A stretch of 64,000 nt of DNA from Paralichthys olivaceus (lineage: Eukaryota > Chordata > Actinopteri > Pleuronectiformes > Paralichthyidae): assembly GCF_024713975.1 (NCBI RefSeq), contig NC_091110.1, positions 20,406,501 to 20,470,500 on the forward strand. The letters run 5' to 3'. The position numbers and the translations under genes were made by a program. Shown piece after piece: positions 31,857 to 43,189 of this stretch. The notes beneath the pieces were generated by a model. It was not told the origin of the DNA. It made no database searches and saw nothing but the letters and a program-made list of their open reading frames with translations. Within the stretch, counting starts at the first letter, position 1. Every line of letters begins with the position of its first letter.

Positions 31857-31911
<55 letters not shown>

Positions 31912-31946
31912 CTATATATATATAGATATATGTATATTTATATATA
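31857..31946 (+). repeat. (TC)n followed by a TATA-rich tract
   Basis: A pure (TC)n of about 50 bases, then tatatatagatatatgtatat. Confidence 0.9.
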
Positions 31947-32079
31947 GGTATAATTTTGGGACCAGCAGGCTGGTCTTCAGATTTTTAAAGGATTTTATGT
32001 TTAAGCTAAAATCACACACTTGTATTTTACGTCTGTGGTCGTCAGAGAAAACGCAGTAAAGGGAACCGTTGTGTTGATG

Positions 32080-32980
32080 AATCATCTTTAACTGGGACTT
32101 GTTCCAGAAATAATTTTCCTTTTCTTCGCATAATGTTTTCTACGATCTTATGAAATCATTTTAAAACCATGTGCTTTTGTTCATGCATGAGGTGAATGGG
32201 TTTTTTCTCTTCTTATTGAATGAACTTAAACTGAATCATTGAATAATAATAATAATAATGGGATTATGTTGCATTCCTACTGGTGATACTGATATAATTC
32301 ACTTTATTGGCAGTTTTTGGTGAAGAGAATATAAAAATATTTTAACTGGTGTAACCTAATAAAGTCACATTATGACATTGGAGCTGTAATCATCACATAA
32401 GGAAGATACTGAATATATATGCATATAAAACACAGTATTAATTTATTAAATAAACACTGTGTGTTGTAACATTCTGTCAAAATCCTTTGTGCATTTTTTG
32501 TTAACTCTTGATTTCAAAATGTTATAATTAAGTATCATTATTAACTCTGCAGGTTAATAAGTTCATGACTTTATCTGTTTGTGCTTCCTCCATCACATCA
32601 TTCATACACTATCATTTCTGTACGTGGGGATCAAACCACCAAACGGTTAGTGCACAACCCTCTGCTCCACCTGAGCCACAGTCACCTGTAACAAATGTCA
32701 CTAAAATTATGTTAATACATCAATAATAATGGTAATAGTACATTATTTTAGTAAAGTAAATCTAAAGAACTCAAATGAAACATTAAGAAGTAATAGTTAT
32801 AATATGATAATAGCTCAATAACATGATAACACTGATCTTAGTACTTTTGTTATCATATATTCTATCAGTACTAGTATTTCCCTGCAGGTTTTTACAGTAA
32901 CATGACGTCACTGTTTCGCGTTTATGAAGTTTTACAAAGTTTTTAACATGAACTCACGGTGACAGTCTGCGGTGTGACCA
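32080..32980. other. AT-rich stretch upstream of DPM2
   Basis: No exon was seen. It contains a tRNA-like SINE fragment (32622-32692) and, at 32980-32993, a CTCF-like CCAGCAGGAGGCAG close to the DPM2 promoter. Confidence 0.5.
32622..32692 (-). repeat. tRNA-like SINE fragment
   Basis: On the minus strand it reads tgtggctcaggtggagcaga and later ggtggtttgatccccacgt. These are A-box and B-box (GGTTTGATCC) look-alikes of a tRNA-derived SINE head. There is no acceptor stem, so it is not a tRNA gene. Confidence 0.55.
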
Positions 32981-33072
32981 GCAGGAGGCAGCAGAGACTC
33001 GCTGCTGGAGCTGATTATAATCCGCGAAGAAGAACAGCAAGTGACGTCACCAGGCAACAGAACGCGTCAGAC

Positions 33073-35326
33073 ATGGTGAGAAAGAAAAATAAAAGAGAAA
33101 AGAACGAATAACGAGGAGCTAAAGGAGCTAAAGGAGCTAAAGAGGAGCTGAAACAAAGCGTTCGATGCTTTAACAAACAGAAACAGAAGAAATCCAGAGT
33201 CTTAACTCGATAAGGAAGCTAGCACCAAGCTAACACCAAGCTAACTCCAAGCTAGCACCAAGCTAACACCAAGCTAACTCCAAGCTAGCACCAAGCTAAC
33301 TCCAAGCTAACACCAAGCTAGCACCAAGCTAACACCAAGCTAGCACCAAGCTAACTCCAAGCTAGCACCAAGCTAACTCCAAGCTAGCACCAAGCTAACA
33401 CCAAGCTAGCGCCAAGCTAGCCTCTAATCCTCGACACGTCAGAGGCTCGTGTTCTTTATTCGGAATCTGTTCGAGTCACGTTATTATTTATTTCAGTTTT
33501 TAATTCTGATTTCAAAACGTCCAGAGAACAAATGAACGTCAGAGTTTAGTTCAAGTCACGTTTCCTTCACGTTCATTTGTCCGATGTGAGGATTCAGGGA
33601 ACAAGTGTGTCCGTGTCGTGTTGACACAGAACTCAACTTTAATGTTTAATGTTTAACTCTGCAACATTTGAACGGAGTTCTGTGTGGATCGAAGAAGAAG
33701 AAGAAGAAGAAGCTTCATTCTCTTCACACTCTTCTTTATGTGTACATGCAGTTTTTAACCCCCGGGACACTGGACTGAGCTACAGCTGCTCCCGAGCTCA
33801 GTGTCCCTGAATGTCACACGATGATTGATCAGTTATTCATTTCAAAAACTTAACATTTCCACTTTCGTGTGTTTCAGGCGACAGGAGTGGATCAGGCTGT
33901 TGGAATGAGTCTCGTCATCTTCAGCCTCCTGTTGTTTACATACTACTCAGTGTGGGTCATCGTCCTGGTACGGTCTGTTTCCTTTCAGCAACAGTTTGAC
34001 TCTGGAGTCAACATTCACATGCCCTCAAACATCTGCTGTGTTTCAACACTCCGAGTTATTACAGTGCTTCAAGTCTGCGTCATGTCTTCAGTCCAGGAAC
34101 GGACGTGTTGAGACTCGAGCACAGTCGTACGACTGATCTTTGAGAATTTGGAGCATTTGAGAGTGAGGGAACGTTTTCATTGAATTTAGTCTTTCTGCCC
34201 AACTGAAGTCAAACAAAGTGTTATAAGAAAGAATTCCAGCTTTTCACTTGTGTGTGTTAACGTTTATTAATGTTTATGAAAACTTTCCAGTGGATTTTGG
34301 TTGTGAGTGTTAGAACCTGCTGTGTGTATATATTCCTGATCACTCTGGATAATTGAAAAGATTACTCCTCTTATTAAATCAATCTAATCATCTAATTCAT
34401 GATTCTGGTGCATTTTAATCATTAGATGCGTCAAAACAAACGCTCTGACTTCCTCCCTCGACCAATGACAAAGCAGCGTGATGCAGACACAGGGTCAGAA
34501 AACTGTCGGTGAGAGAGAATCAGAGAAAAAAAACTTTTAAAAACAGATAATAAAAAAACACTCACAGGAATCCAGAAGAAAACAAAAGGTGGTGAGAACG
34601 AGCCACACCCTGCTCACTCTGAAGAAAGGTTCACCACAAGTTTACGTAATCACCTTTAATGAGGAAGATAATGAAGCTGTACGGGGCAAGAAGGGTGGAC
34701 ATCTATGACTGTGAAGGTCGCGTGAAGTACACATGTGAAGTACACATGTGAACATGGTCTCACTCTAAATGTTCAGACTTGTGTTCTTTGACCTTTAAGC
34801 AGCCAAATCCGTTCTGTGTTTTTAAAGAAGTGTGAGTGTTTCCTATTGAAAACAATCATTGTATGATTATTATTTTCTTTTTCCAGAGCGTGTCCATGTC
34901 ACAATGTAAAGTTATTCGTCATCCTTCAACTGCACTTAATTTGATTGAAACACCAGCAGGAATTCAGTCTTTTAAAAACATTAAGAAAAGTTTTTAAATG
35001 AAATGAATGATGTGATATTTTCTCCTTTTCCAGCCTTTTGTCGACGGTGGTCATGTTTTGCACAAGTATTTTCTTCCTCGGGAGTATTCGGTCATTCTGC
35101 CCGGGATTGCAGCTGTAATACTGCTCCTCTGTATCGGTGAGTAAAAGAGACTGATGATACTTTTCTCATTTCACGGTGATAACACCTCTTTATTTTCTGC
35201 ACACAGAATCACATGCAGGATCAGAACGTGTGTCATTATTTCTTAAAGTTAAAACTTGTCCCCTCCACAGGAGCCTTCACTGCACTTCTCATGTGGAAAA
35301 ATCGAAAACCAAAGAAAGTGGACTAA
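33073..35326 (+). CDS. dpm2: DPM2, dolichol-phosphate mannosyltransferase regulatory subunit
   Basis: DPM2 is a small ER membrane protein that stabilises the dolichol-phosphate-mannose synthase (with DPM1 and DPM3) and also associates with the GPI-GlcNAc transferase. Exons are 33073-33075 (the ATG alone, ATG|GTGAGAAAG), 33878-33967, 35034-35136 and 35271-35326. They join in phase to 83 aa (human 84). The product starts MATGVDQAVGMSLVIFSLLL and continues FTYYSVWVIVL, then PFVDGGHVLHKYFLP, then a second hydrophobic segment and the basic tail KNRKPKKVD. The two transmembrane helices match the family. Human DPM2 begins MATGTDQVVG, which confirms the one-codon first exon. Intron 1 holds an 11-bp minisatellite. 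AATAAA at 35613-35618 is a likely poly(A) signal. Confidence 0.93.
33218..33422 (+). repeat. 11-bp minisatellite, DPM2 intron 1
   Basis: About eighteen copies of aagctagcacc / aagctaacacc / aagctaactcc variants in mixed order. Confidence 0.92.
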
Positions 35327-35612
35327 CCCGAGGACGATTGATTGACTGTTGTAGATTTAAACACATGAAAACAGCGTCTATGGAGGCCCCGCCCACAGAA
35401 AAACCACCTCCATTGTCTATTAATGACGAACGAAGAACAACCTGAAGGACGACGCTGACAAAGTTCGATTTTGTTATAAAGAGATTTATTTTACATTTTC
35501 ACTTTAGTTTGAGGTGATGAGTTGGAATCAGCTTCTGTCTTTTGAAGCCAGTTTGAGACGTTGATGCTGCCCCCTGCTGGTTCAAGTAAGACTTACTATT
35601 TCTTAAAGATCC

Positions 35613-35618
35613 AATAAA
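35613..35618 (+). terminator. Candidate DPM2 poly(A) signal
   Basis: AATAAA lies 287 bases after the DPM2 stop codon. A CTCF-like motif (TGCCCCCTGCTGG, 35568-35580) lies just before it. Confidence 0.5.
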
Positions 35619-35868
35619 CTGTCTTGAAAACTTGCTAAGCTAACGAGGCTAAAATCAGCCCATAATGCATCAGGATGTCAAGATTCCAGCTTGAAAGCAG
35701 CACGACTCTTCACTCTGTAAATACTGTGACATGTTGTAGAGCAGGCAGATTTTATTGTGCGTAAACGTGACGTGTGGAACGATCTCAGCTCAATAATAAA
35801 AATAAAATGGACATGTGGTGTTAATTAAAAACAGACCCGTCGACATCTGGTGCTTTATGATCTATTTG

Positions 35869-36211
35869 ACACACACACACACACTCACACACACACACAA
35901 ACACACACACCCACACACACACAGCTCTGCAGTCTCACACACACACACACACACAGCTCTGCAGTCTCACACCCACACACACACACACACAACTCTGCAG
36001 TCTCACACACACACACACATAGCTCTGCAGTCTCACACACACACACACACACACACAGCTCTGCAGTCTCACACCCACACACACACACACACAGCTCTGC
36101 AGTCTCACACACACACACACACAGCTCTGCAGTCTCACACACACACACACACAGCTCTGCAGTCTCACTCACTCACACACACACACACACACACACACAC
36201 AGCTCTGCTGT

Positions 36212-36244
<33 letters not shown>

Positions 36245-36253
36245 CTCTGCTGT

Positions 36254-36288
<35 letters not shown>

Positions 36289-36335
36289 CTCTGCTGTCTC
36301 ACACACACACACACACACACACACAGCTCTGCAGT

Positions 36336-36374
<39 letters not shown>

Positions 36375-36461
36375 CTCTGCTGTCTCACACACACACACAC
36401 ACAGCTCTGCAGTCTCACTCACTCACACACACACACACACACACACACACAGCTCTGCTGT

Positions 36462-36494
<33 letters not shown>

Positions 36495-36503
36495 CTCTGC
36501 TGT

Positions 36504-36546
<43 letters not shown>

Positions 36547-36629
36547 CTCTGCAGTCTCACACACACACACACACACACACAGCTCTGCAGTCTCACACAC
36601 ACACACACACACACACACAGCTCTGCTGT

Positions 36630-36672
<43 letters not shown>

Positions 36673-36741
36673 CTCTGCTGTCTCACACACACACACACAC
36701 ACACAGCTCTGCTGTCTCACACACACACACACACACACACC
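35869..36741 (+). repeat. Compound (CA)n / agctctgcagtct higher-order repeat
   Basis: (CA)n blocks of 15-45 bases alternate with a fixed 14-base spacer, agctctgcagtctc or agctctgctgtctc, about 21 times. The long His/Thr and Ser/Ala reading frames through it are artefacts of this structure. Confidence 0.93.
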
Positions 36742-37139
36742 TGCTCTGCATCTCTGAGGTAAGTGAATCTCTTTAACGTGATTTACAACATGTGTGATGA
36801 GTTCTGCTGATTCATGTTTTATTGGCTATTCTTCCGTTGTCATTCTGCTGTGTCACTAAACTGCAGAGTAATTCATCCGTTGATAAATCCGACTTCTGTG
36901 AATCTAATCATCATCAGAGGAAACTCGCTTTTAAAACTGAAAACAAAAATCGTTCCTGAATAAATAGGAACAGGTTTGATGTAAACGTTATTGTTTGAAG
37001 ATCTTTTCCTATCGTGATATGTTTCGTTAAGAATTCTATTTGTATCAGTGTTATTATTATTGTTTTATTATTATTCTCATGAGTCAGTCCCGGCTGTCAA
37101 TCATGTCGTCCAAACCCAATTGTATATCATCAAATAACT

Positions 37140-37290
37140 AATGAAAACCTAGTTTGGTCCATGTCCCGTCTGCTAACGTGGAGAGGGCAGAGTTTATGAA
37201 CTACACTGCAGCCAGCCACCAGGGGGCGATTGAGACTCTGGCTTGACTTTTGAGAATCGTCATGTCGTCCATCTTTATTTAAAGTCTGCG
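37140..37290 (-). mobile_element. MITE family A copy (reverse)
   Basis: It runs from ttggtccatgtcccgtctgc through the CTCF-like CCACCAGGGGGCG (37216-37228) to the terminus atgtcgtccatctttattta. Confidence 0.75.
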
Positions 37291-37562
37291 TTTGATAAAA
37301 GAATCTGACTGATGGATTTTTGGGCTCCGATCTCGATGTTCAGGGTTAAAAAAACGATGTCGGCCGATATACAAGATAAAAAAACAAGTATTCTTTGATT
37401 CAGATGATTATTTCAAACCAACGGGACACACTGCACCTTTACATCAGTTTGTTGAAGTCTTCTTAAAGGTCTGACACGTTCTTGTCGCTCCTCAGACGCA
37501 GTCGCGTGTGTTGTGATCGACAGGAAGCTTTGTTTCATGCTGACGCTGCTCAGGAGCTGCTC

Positions 37563-37620
37563 GTTGCCATGGAACCGGCCGACAGCACAGATCTACGCTG
37601 AGGGTCATTGTGATGTAAGT
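37563..37620 (+). promoter_or_regulatory. Candidate PIP5KL1 promoter / 5' exon with RFX X-box
   Basis: GTTGCCATGGAACC (37563-37576) closely matches an RFX X-box. About 40 bases later a donor-like GTAAGT (37615-37620) could end a non-coding first exon that splices to the acceptor before the ATG exon (tttcag at 38339-38344). Inference only. Confidence 0.35.
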
Positions 37621-38037
37621 GCTGCTGCAGCTGAACCTGTGTCTGATCAGAGGAATCACATTTACTTCATGTTGACACATTTCAATAAAAAAACCATGAA
37701 CCTGGATTTATTTTACAGAAAACACTTGATGATGATGATTAAATGCAGAACCATTAACAATAACATGTTCACAACTATTCTGATATCACTCAGAGGGCGT
37801 CTCGATGGGAAAGTTAGAGTCCGTGCCAGTTCCTGTGACGCTCACTTATCCTAATTAAAGCACAAAGGGCAGAATTAACCAGACACTAGAAATCAGATCC
37901 TTCTACCAAACATCACATATTTTACACATTCTAAAAACCTGCTCTACATTCACCGGAGAGACAGAGACAGAACGTTTAGAGGAAGGACAATATGAATCTG
38001 TTGAAAGTGTTTAAAAAGAGGAAACTATATAAAATAA

Positions 38038-38086
38038 GAATAAAAGTTATTTCTGAAAAACATCTTTTCAGAAATAACTTTTATTC
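38038..38086. repeat. Perfect 22-bp inverted repeat with 5-base loop
   Basis: The left arm gaataaaagttatttctgaaaa-type sequence (38038-38059) is exactly complementary to 38065-38086, with loop acatc. It can form a perfect cruciform or RNA hairpin. It lies about 260 bases upstream of the PIP5KL1 coding start. Confidence 0.9.
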
Positions 38087-38349
38087 TCCCTCTTTCATAA
38101 TTTAATCACATTTGAACTCAGTTGAAATGAGGGGAAGTGGTGTTCGGATGACGACCATTAAACCATCAACCACAGCACAACCATGAAGCTATTATCCCTT
38201 TGTGTTGGTCTCCATGGTTACCCTGTCAAAGACTCAGCTGATCGTCAGCTGTCTTTTGTCGTCGTGTTTGTCGCTGGCCTCTCTGGCCTCCTCGCTCTCA
38301 CTCTGATTTGAACCTGCTCTGTACATGTTGGCTTTGTGTTTCAGTGCAG

Positions 38350-40202
38350 ATGGAGATGTCGGCAGCAGGAAACCCAGGGACCGGACGCCAGCAGCGCTCG
38401 GCGAAGAGGAGGAGGTGGGGGGGTCTGAGGCAGCAGTGGAAACTTCTGGGCCTGTTTGAGATCGATCAGCAGCACGAGTTCTACAGCCTGACCTGCATGA
38501 TGAAGGAGGGGCTGTCAGCCGCCATTCAAAACACCAGCAGCAGCAGCGCAGCCACAGTGAGTGAATCATCATCAGCGACACATCACAGTCATAATAACAA
38601 GAGGATCACAGGCGCAGAAAATGTGTTTGATCCAAACATAGAAAATACAAACAGCTTCTGTGTCGAAGTGTTCAGTTATCATCAATACATGTTTCTCACA
38701 ACTCACCTGATGTGAAGTGTTTAAGTGTTTAAGACTGAACCACAGACATGCTCACATGATCCTGACGTGCTCCTCACATGTGGTTCTGAGTCAGAGTCTC
38801 TGGACAATTCCTGGATCTTCTCCTGCAGCTTCTAGTAAAACATCTGTAACATGTCAGAGTGAGTCCATGTGGGCACGTAGAAGATGAAGACGTCAACTTG
38901 GAAAGACGAGGAGGTTCCAGATGTTTTGGTGATGAGGCCCGACGCCGTGTGGACGAGCTGTAAACAACAACACTGATCTTTACACAGCGGAGTTTAGACG
39001 TCATGTCCCGCCTCCTGATGCTCCACAGGCTCCACCCCTCGCCTGACTGTCTCCACAAGTTCCTGTTCTTGTGAACGAGTCGACATCTGCTGCTGCACAG
39101 GATGAATTCTGGGAAATGTTCATATTCAGTCATTTGACACAAAGTGTTCTCACACTGAATATCTACGCAATATTTTGGACATTTTCTGGAGTTTATGTCT
39201 AAAAAGCAGCTTCAGAGCGAATTCACAAATATTAAAGCATCACTATGTAACAGATACTGATCAACAGCGCCCCCTGCAGCTTCACGTGCTGATTAACTCA
39301 GTTGTCCTCTGAGCGATGAAATGGTTTCATTTCATTTTGCTGCTCTGATCTTTTAATATAAAATAGCTCTTACATTACTTCACTGTATGACGTCATTTGA
39401 TTGTGACGTCACGATGATGTCATTCCTAACGTAACATCGCGACGTCTCACGAACATCCTGAGAGAATTTCTTCTAAAATGGTTCAAACGTTGGATTGAAG
39501 GACGAACTGATTTGATCTCTAAAAGGTCAAAGGTCACTGTGACCTCATGATCTTAAAATCACGTCATGAGAATTCTTTCAGATTTTTCAACACGTGTTCA
39601 CTTCATTGATTCGATTTGTGTGGTCACAGGTCAAAGGTCAGTTGTGTAGTTCAGACTCCAGAGCTGAGCAGGAGCCATCGGACGTCCTGCCGCTGCTTCA
39701 CAATGATCCAGTTCAACTGACTCAGCATGCCTGCCCCCCCCCGACACACACACACACGCACACGCACGCTTCACTCAGAACATACAACTGCTTTGTGTTG
39801 TTTACATGTGTCACTGTGTTGTAATATCCATTTGTCTGTCCGTCGTCCTCTGTCCTCTGCAGACTGAAGTGTCAGACGATGATTTCAGATCAGAGGTTTC
39901 TCAGATTCACAAGGTGAGTTCATGTGTCTGTCACTAGAACTAAACAGCTGTGTGTAATGATCCCACCTGCATATTCAGCTGTGTGTGTGTGTGTGTGTGC
40001 GCGTGTGTGTGTGTGCGTGTGTGCGTGTGTGTGTGTGTGTGTAGGACTTCATCATGCAGACGTTTGCAGGCCCGGTGTTTTCCAGCCTGCGTGGCTCGTT
40101 GGGGATGACGGAGCAGGAGTATAAGCAGTCGCTCTGCTCTGACAGCTGCTACCTCCAGTTCATCAGTAACTCTAAGAGCAAGGCCGACTTCTTCCTGACG
40201 TG

Positions 40203-40266
<64 letters not shown>

Positions 40267-42175
40267 CCTACAGCCTCTACAGAATCAGATGTATTTGAGT
40301 CTGAGTGTGGAAAAAGATGGACGACATGAAGTGATGAGGTTCTATCAACATTCTTCTTTATGTTTACCACAAGATGGCGCTCTTTTCTAAGAAACCTTGT
40401 TTTCTCGAGGGGCTTTTCATTGGTTGACATCGTCACCATGAAAACACGCTTCATTATTTTAAGTCGTGCAGATTTAAATTTGAATAATTCATCAATATGA
40501 ATTCAATATAATTACACATTTCATCTGATAACAACTCATCAGTTACTTTTTCTGTGCTTAAAAAGTAAAAGTTGTTTTTAATGTTTACATTTTTTATAGT
40601 ATATAGAGTAAAGTATATCACAGTATGACAAGTTATAGTACTATACTATATATAGTATATATTATTGTACGGTACAGGATATTTTGATACGGTAAATTAT
40701 GTAAATATGTGGATGTGAATTTATAGAAAGAACATCTGGGTTAGGGTGTAAAACACGCCTCGCGTGATTACGCCTCACGTAGAACATGTCTCATATAGAA
40801 CACGTCTCATGTAGAACACATCTCATGTAGGAAACCCCTCACATAAAACACCCCTGATGTAGAACACGTCTCACGTAGACATGTGTCATGCAGGACACGT
40901 CTAGCCGGATTTCTGTAGAAATGTTCTGGGAGTAAAGAACACGGTGGATCAGAGTCTAGACTTTCTACGTCACAGCTAATGTCTGTGTCTCAAGTCATTG
41001 TTCAGACTGAGGCTCAGACGTGACTCATGACAAATGTTCACCACTCGAGCAGTCGGCTGTGTTGGTGATTCTCAGACGATCTGATGGAAAAGAAGCTTGT
41101 ATGTTCAAGGGGTCGGGTCTTGGGGGGTGTTGTCATGGTGATGGGACAGCCATCGACTCACTCTGTGCTTCTGAACTTCTAGAAATGATAAACGCTTCTT
41201 TCTGAAGACCCAGAACAAAAGGGAAATCAAATTCCTTCTGTCCAACCTGAAGATCTACACGGAACATCTGAGGAGGTACCCCCATTCCCTGCTGGTCAAG
41301 TTCCTAGGTACACACACACACACGCACGCACACACACACACACACGTTTGTACTTCTATCTTAGTGAGGACACAACAAGCGACGAAGTGTTTTCCTGTGT
41401 AGAACAAACAAAGCGTTTCAACGTGTTGAGCTCTGACTGTGTCGTCCCACCGAACATCAGTCACATCTGGTGGAGGAGCTGAAGCTGCAGCAGAAACAGA
41501 AGCTGCGGCAGCTTCAGTTGTCATAGTCCAGTCTGAGAGAAAAACCATGGCTGCCTCCGTGGAGAGGACCTGCTGTCAGTATGAAGTATTTAAATATGAA
41601 GTATTTGAATATAGAGGGTCGTCCTAGGGTAAAAAAAAACACTTTGTACAAATGAAAACATTTCTGAAAACGGGTTGAGATGAAAATGAAATGTTTGTCT
41701 CTGGTTGTTCCAGGTGTTCACAGGATCAAAGTCCCACACAGACGGAAGGTGCACGTCACATTTTATTTCTGTCGCCACAACAACAACAACAACAACAACA
41801 ACATCAGTCGTGATAATAACTGTAAATCTTTTTCTCTTTGCAGAAATACTTCATCGTCATGCAAAGTGTGTTTTATCCAGATGATCGGATCAATGCCAGG
41901 TGGGTTCCTGTCGTTCCTGTCGTCTAGAAACACACAGACTCGTGTCAGTGCAGCCTCGGGATGTGGCTCGTTGTGTGTTTTGTGTTACCAGGTACGACAT
42001 TAAAGGCTGTGAGGTGAGTCGCTGGACGGAGCCGGCCCCGGAGGGAGGCCAGATTATTGTGGTTCTCAAAGATCTGAACTTTGAAGGGCAACACATCACA
42101 CTGGGTAAACGACCGTCTGACATGAACCATGTGCAGACACCTCCGAAGACAAGTCTCATGCTTTCTGAGTCCTAT

Positions 42176-42238
<63 letters not shown>

Positions 42239-43189
42239 AGCGGCAGCGTCCATGGCTCCTGCAGCAGGTGGAGATCGACACAAACTTCCTGCGGCAGCTC
42301 AACGTGTTGGACTACAGTCTCCTCCTCGCCCATCAGCCCCTGCAGGACGACGAGCGCCACCAGAGTCTCTCCTTCGCAACTCTCATCGTGAGAACCAAGA
42401 AGTCCGTGACACACGTGTCAAGATTGTTTGTAACATTATGGCATTTTGAGAGACAGAGACAGACACAGAGACAGACATAGAGAGACAGAGACACAGAGAC
42501 AGACATAGAGAGAGAGAGACACAGAGACAGACACAGAGACAGACATAGAGAGACAGAGACACAGACAGAGAGACAGACAGAGAGACAGACACAGAGACAG
42601 ACATAGAGAGACAGAGACACAGACATAGAGACAGACATAGAGAGACACAGAGACAGACAGAGAGAGACACAGAGAGAGACATAGAGACAGACAGAGAGAG
42701 ACACAGAGTGAGGTCACCACCATGTTTGTCCCCTGTCCCCTCAGATCTGTGAATCCAGGCTCCAGCCCGGTCCAGTTGGGCGCAGCTGCCGTCCCAGGTG
42801 AAGTCCCGCAGGACGACTCCATCTTACTTTTGTCTGAGGGGGACGGAGGATGTTTGAAGTCTCCACAAGCAGGAGAAGCATCGAGCGGCTGCACGCTTCA
42901 CAGCTGCCCAGAGCCCGCTGAGCCAGGCAGCGATGCCACTGAGCTCCCGGACTTCAGGGCCCAAAACCGACGTCTGCTACCCGACCTGAAGAATCCTCTG
43001 CACGTCATCGACGGGCCCGAACAGCGCTTCTTCATCGGCATCATTGACATTTTCACGGTTTACAGTTTCAAGAAGAGGCTGGAGCATTTGTGGAAGAGGC
43101 TGAGACACCCGGGCCGCTCCTTCTCCACCGTCAGTCCACAGAAGTACTGCGTCAGGCTCTGTCGGTGGGTTCAGGACCACACCCAGTAG
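38350..43189 (+). CDS. pip5kl1: PIP5KL1, phosphatidylinositol-4-phosphate 5-kinase-like 1
   Basis: A divergent PIP-kinase; the mammalian protein has little activity of its own and associates with type I PIP5Ks. Exons are 38350-38556, 39863-39913, 40045-40199, 41183-41307, 41714-41748, 41844-41899, 41992-42104, 42239-42401 and 42745-43189. Phases agree and give 449 aa (human 394; the extra length is mostly in a linker in the last exon). Matches are [75 protein letters not shown], the DLKGS-like [55 protein letters not shown] and the end TFSTVSP-like [10 protein letters not shown]. The donor of exon 8 (AA|GTCCGTG) is weak and was fixed by phase and homology. Exons 3 and 8 follow GT repeats. Confidence 0.92.
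39400..39640 (+). repeat. Dispersed repeat family E, copy with perfect ERE
   Basis: Within PIP5KL1 intron 1. AGGTCAAAGGTCA (39524-39536, DR1) overlaps AGGTCACTGTGACCT (39531-39545), a perfect inverted repeat with 3-base spacer, the consensus oestrogen response element. A second ggtcaaaggtcag lies at about 39628-39640. The flanks resemble those of the copy at 26072-26300. Confidence 0.65.
39979..40043 (+). repeat. (GT)n tract leading into PIP5KL1 exon 3
   Basis: GT repeats with a few GC units run directly to the TAG acceptor at 40042-40044. Confidence 0.92.
40202..40262 (+). repeat. (CA)n microsatellite just after PIP5KL1 exon 3
   Basis: It begins a few bases after the exon 3 donor (AC|GTGAGCACACAC), so exon 3 is flanked by GT and CA tracts that could pair in the pre-mRNA. 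Confidence 0.9.
40752..40905 (+). repeat. 16-bp minisatellite, PIP5KL1 intron 3
   Basis: Units like acacgtctcatgtaga with many changes, about nine copies. Confidence 0.75.
41455..41665 (+). mobile_element. MITE family B, diverged copy in PIP5KL1 intron 4
   Basis: It has gtccagtctgag, accatggctgcctccgtgga, gaggacc, three units of gaagtatttaaatat and a gggtaaaaa...gtacaaatgaaaaca block, in the same order as the copies at 43853, 48711 and (reverse) 51010. Confidence 0.65.
42179..42236 (+). repeat. (GT)n tract leading into PIP5KL1 exon 8
   Basis: An uninterrupted GT tract runs up to gcag, the acceptor of the exon at 42239. Confidence 0.93.
42446..42709 (+). repeat. (AGACAGAC/ACAGAGAG)n minisatellite, PIP5KL1 intron 8
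   Basis: Units of agagacagacacagagacag and agacatagag fill most of this short intron up to 35 bases before the last exon. Ser/Leu/Val-rich frames on the minus strand are artefacts. Confidence 0.9.

Noticed and set aside
35815-36776. Long His/Thr-rich and Ser/Ala-rich reading frames
   Set aside because: They are translations of the (CA)n compound repeat; no start context, homology or codon bias.
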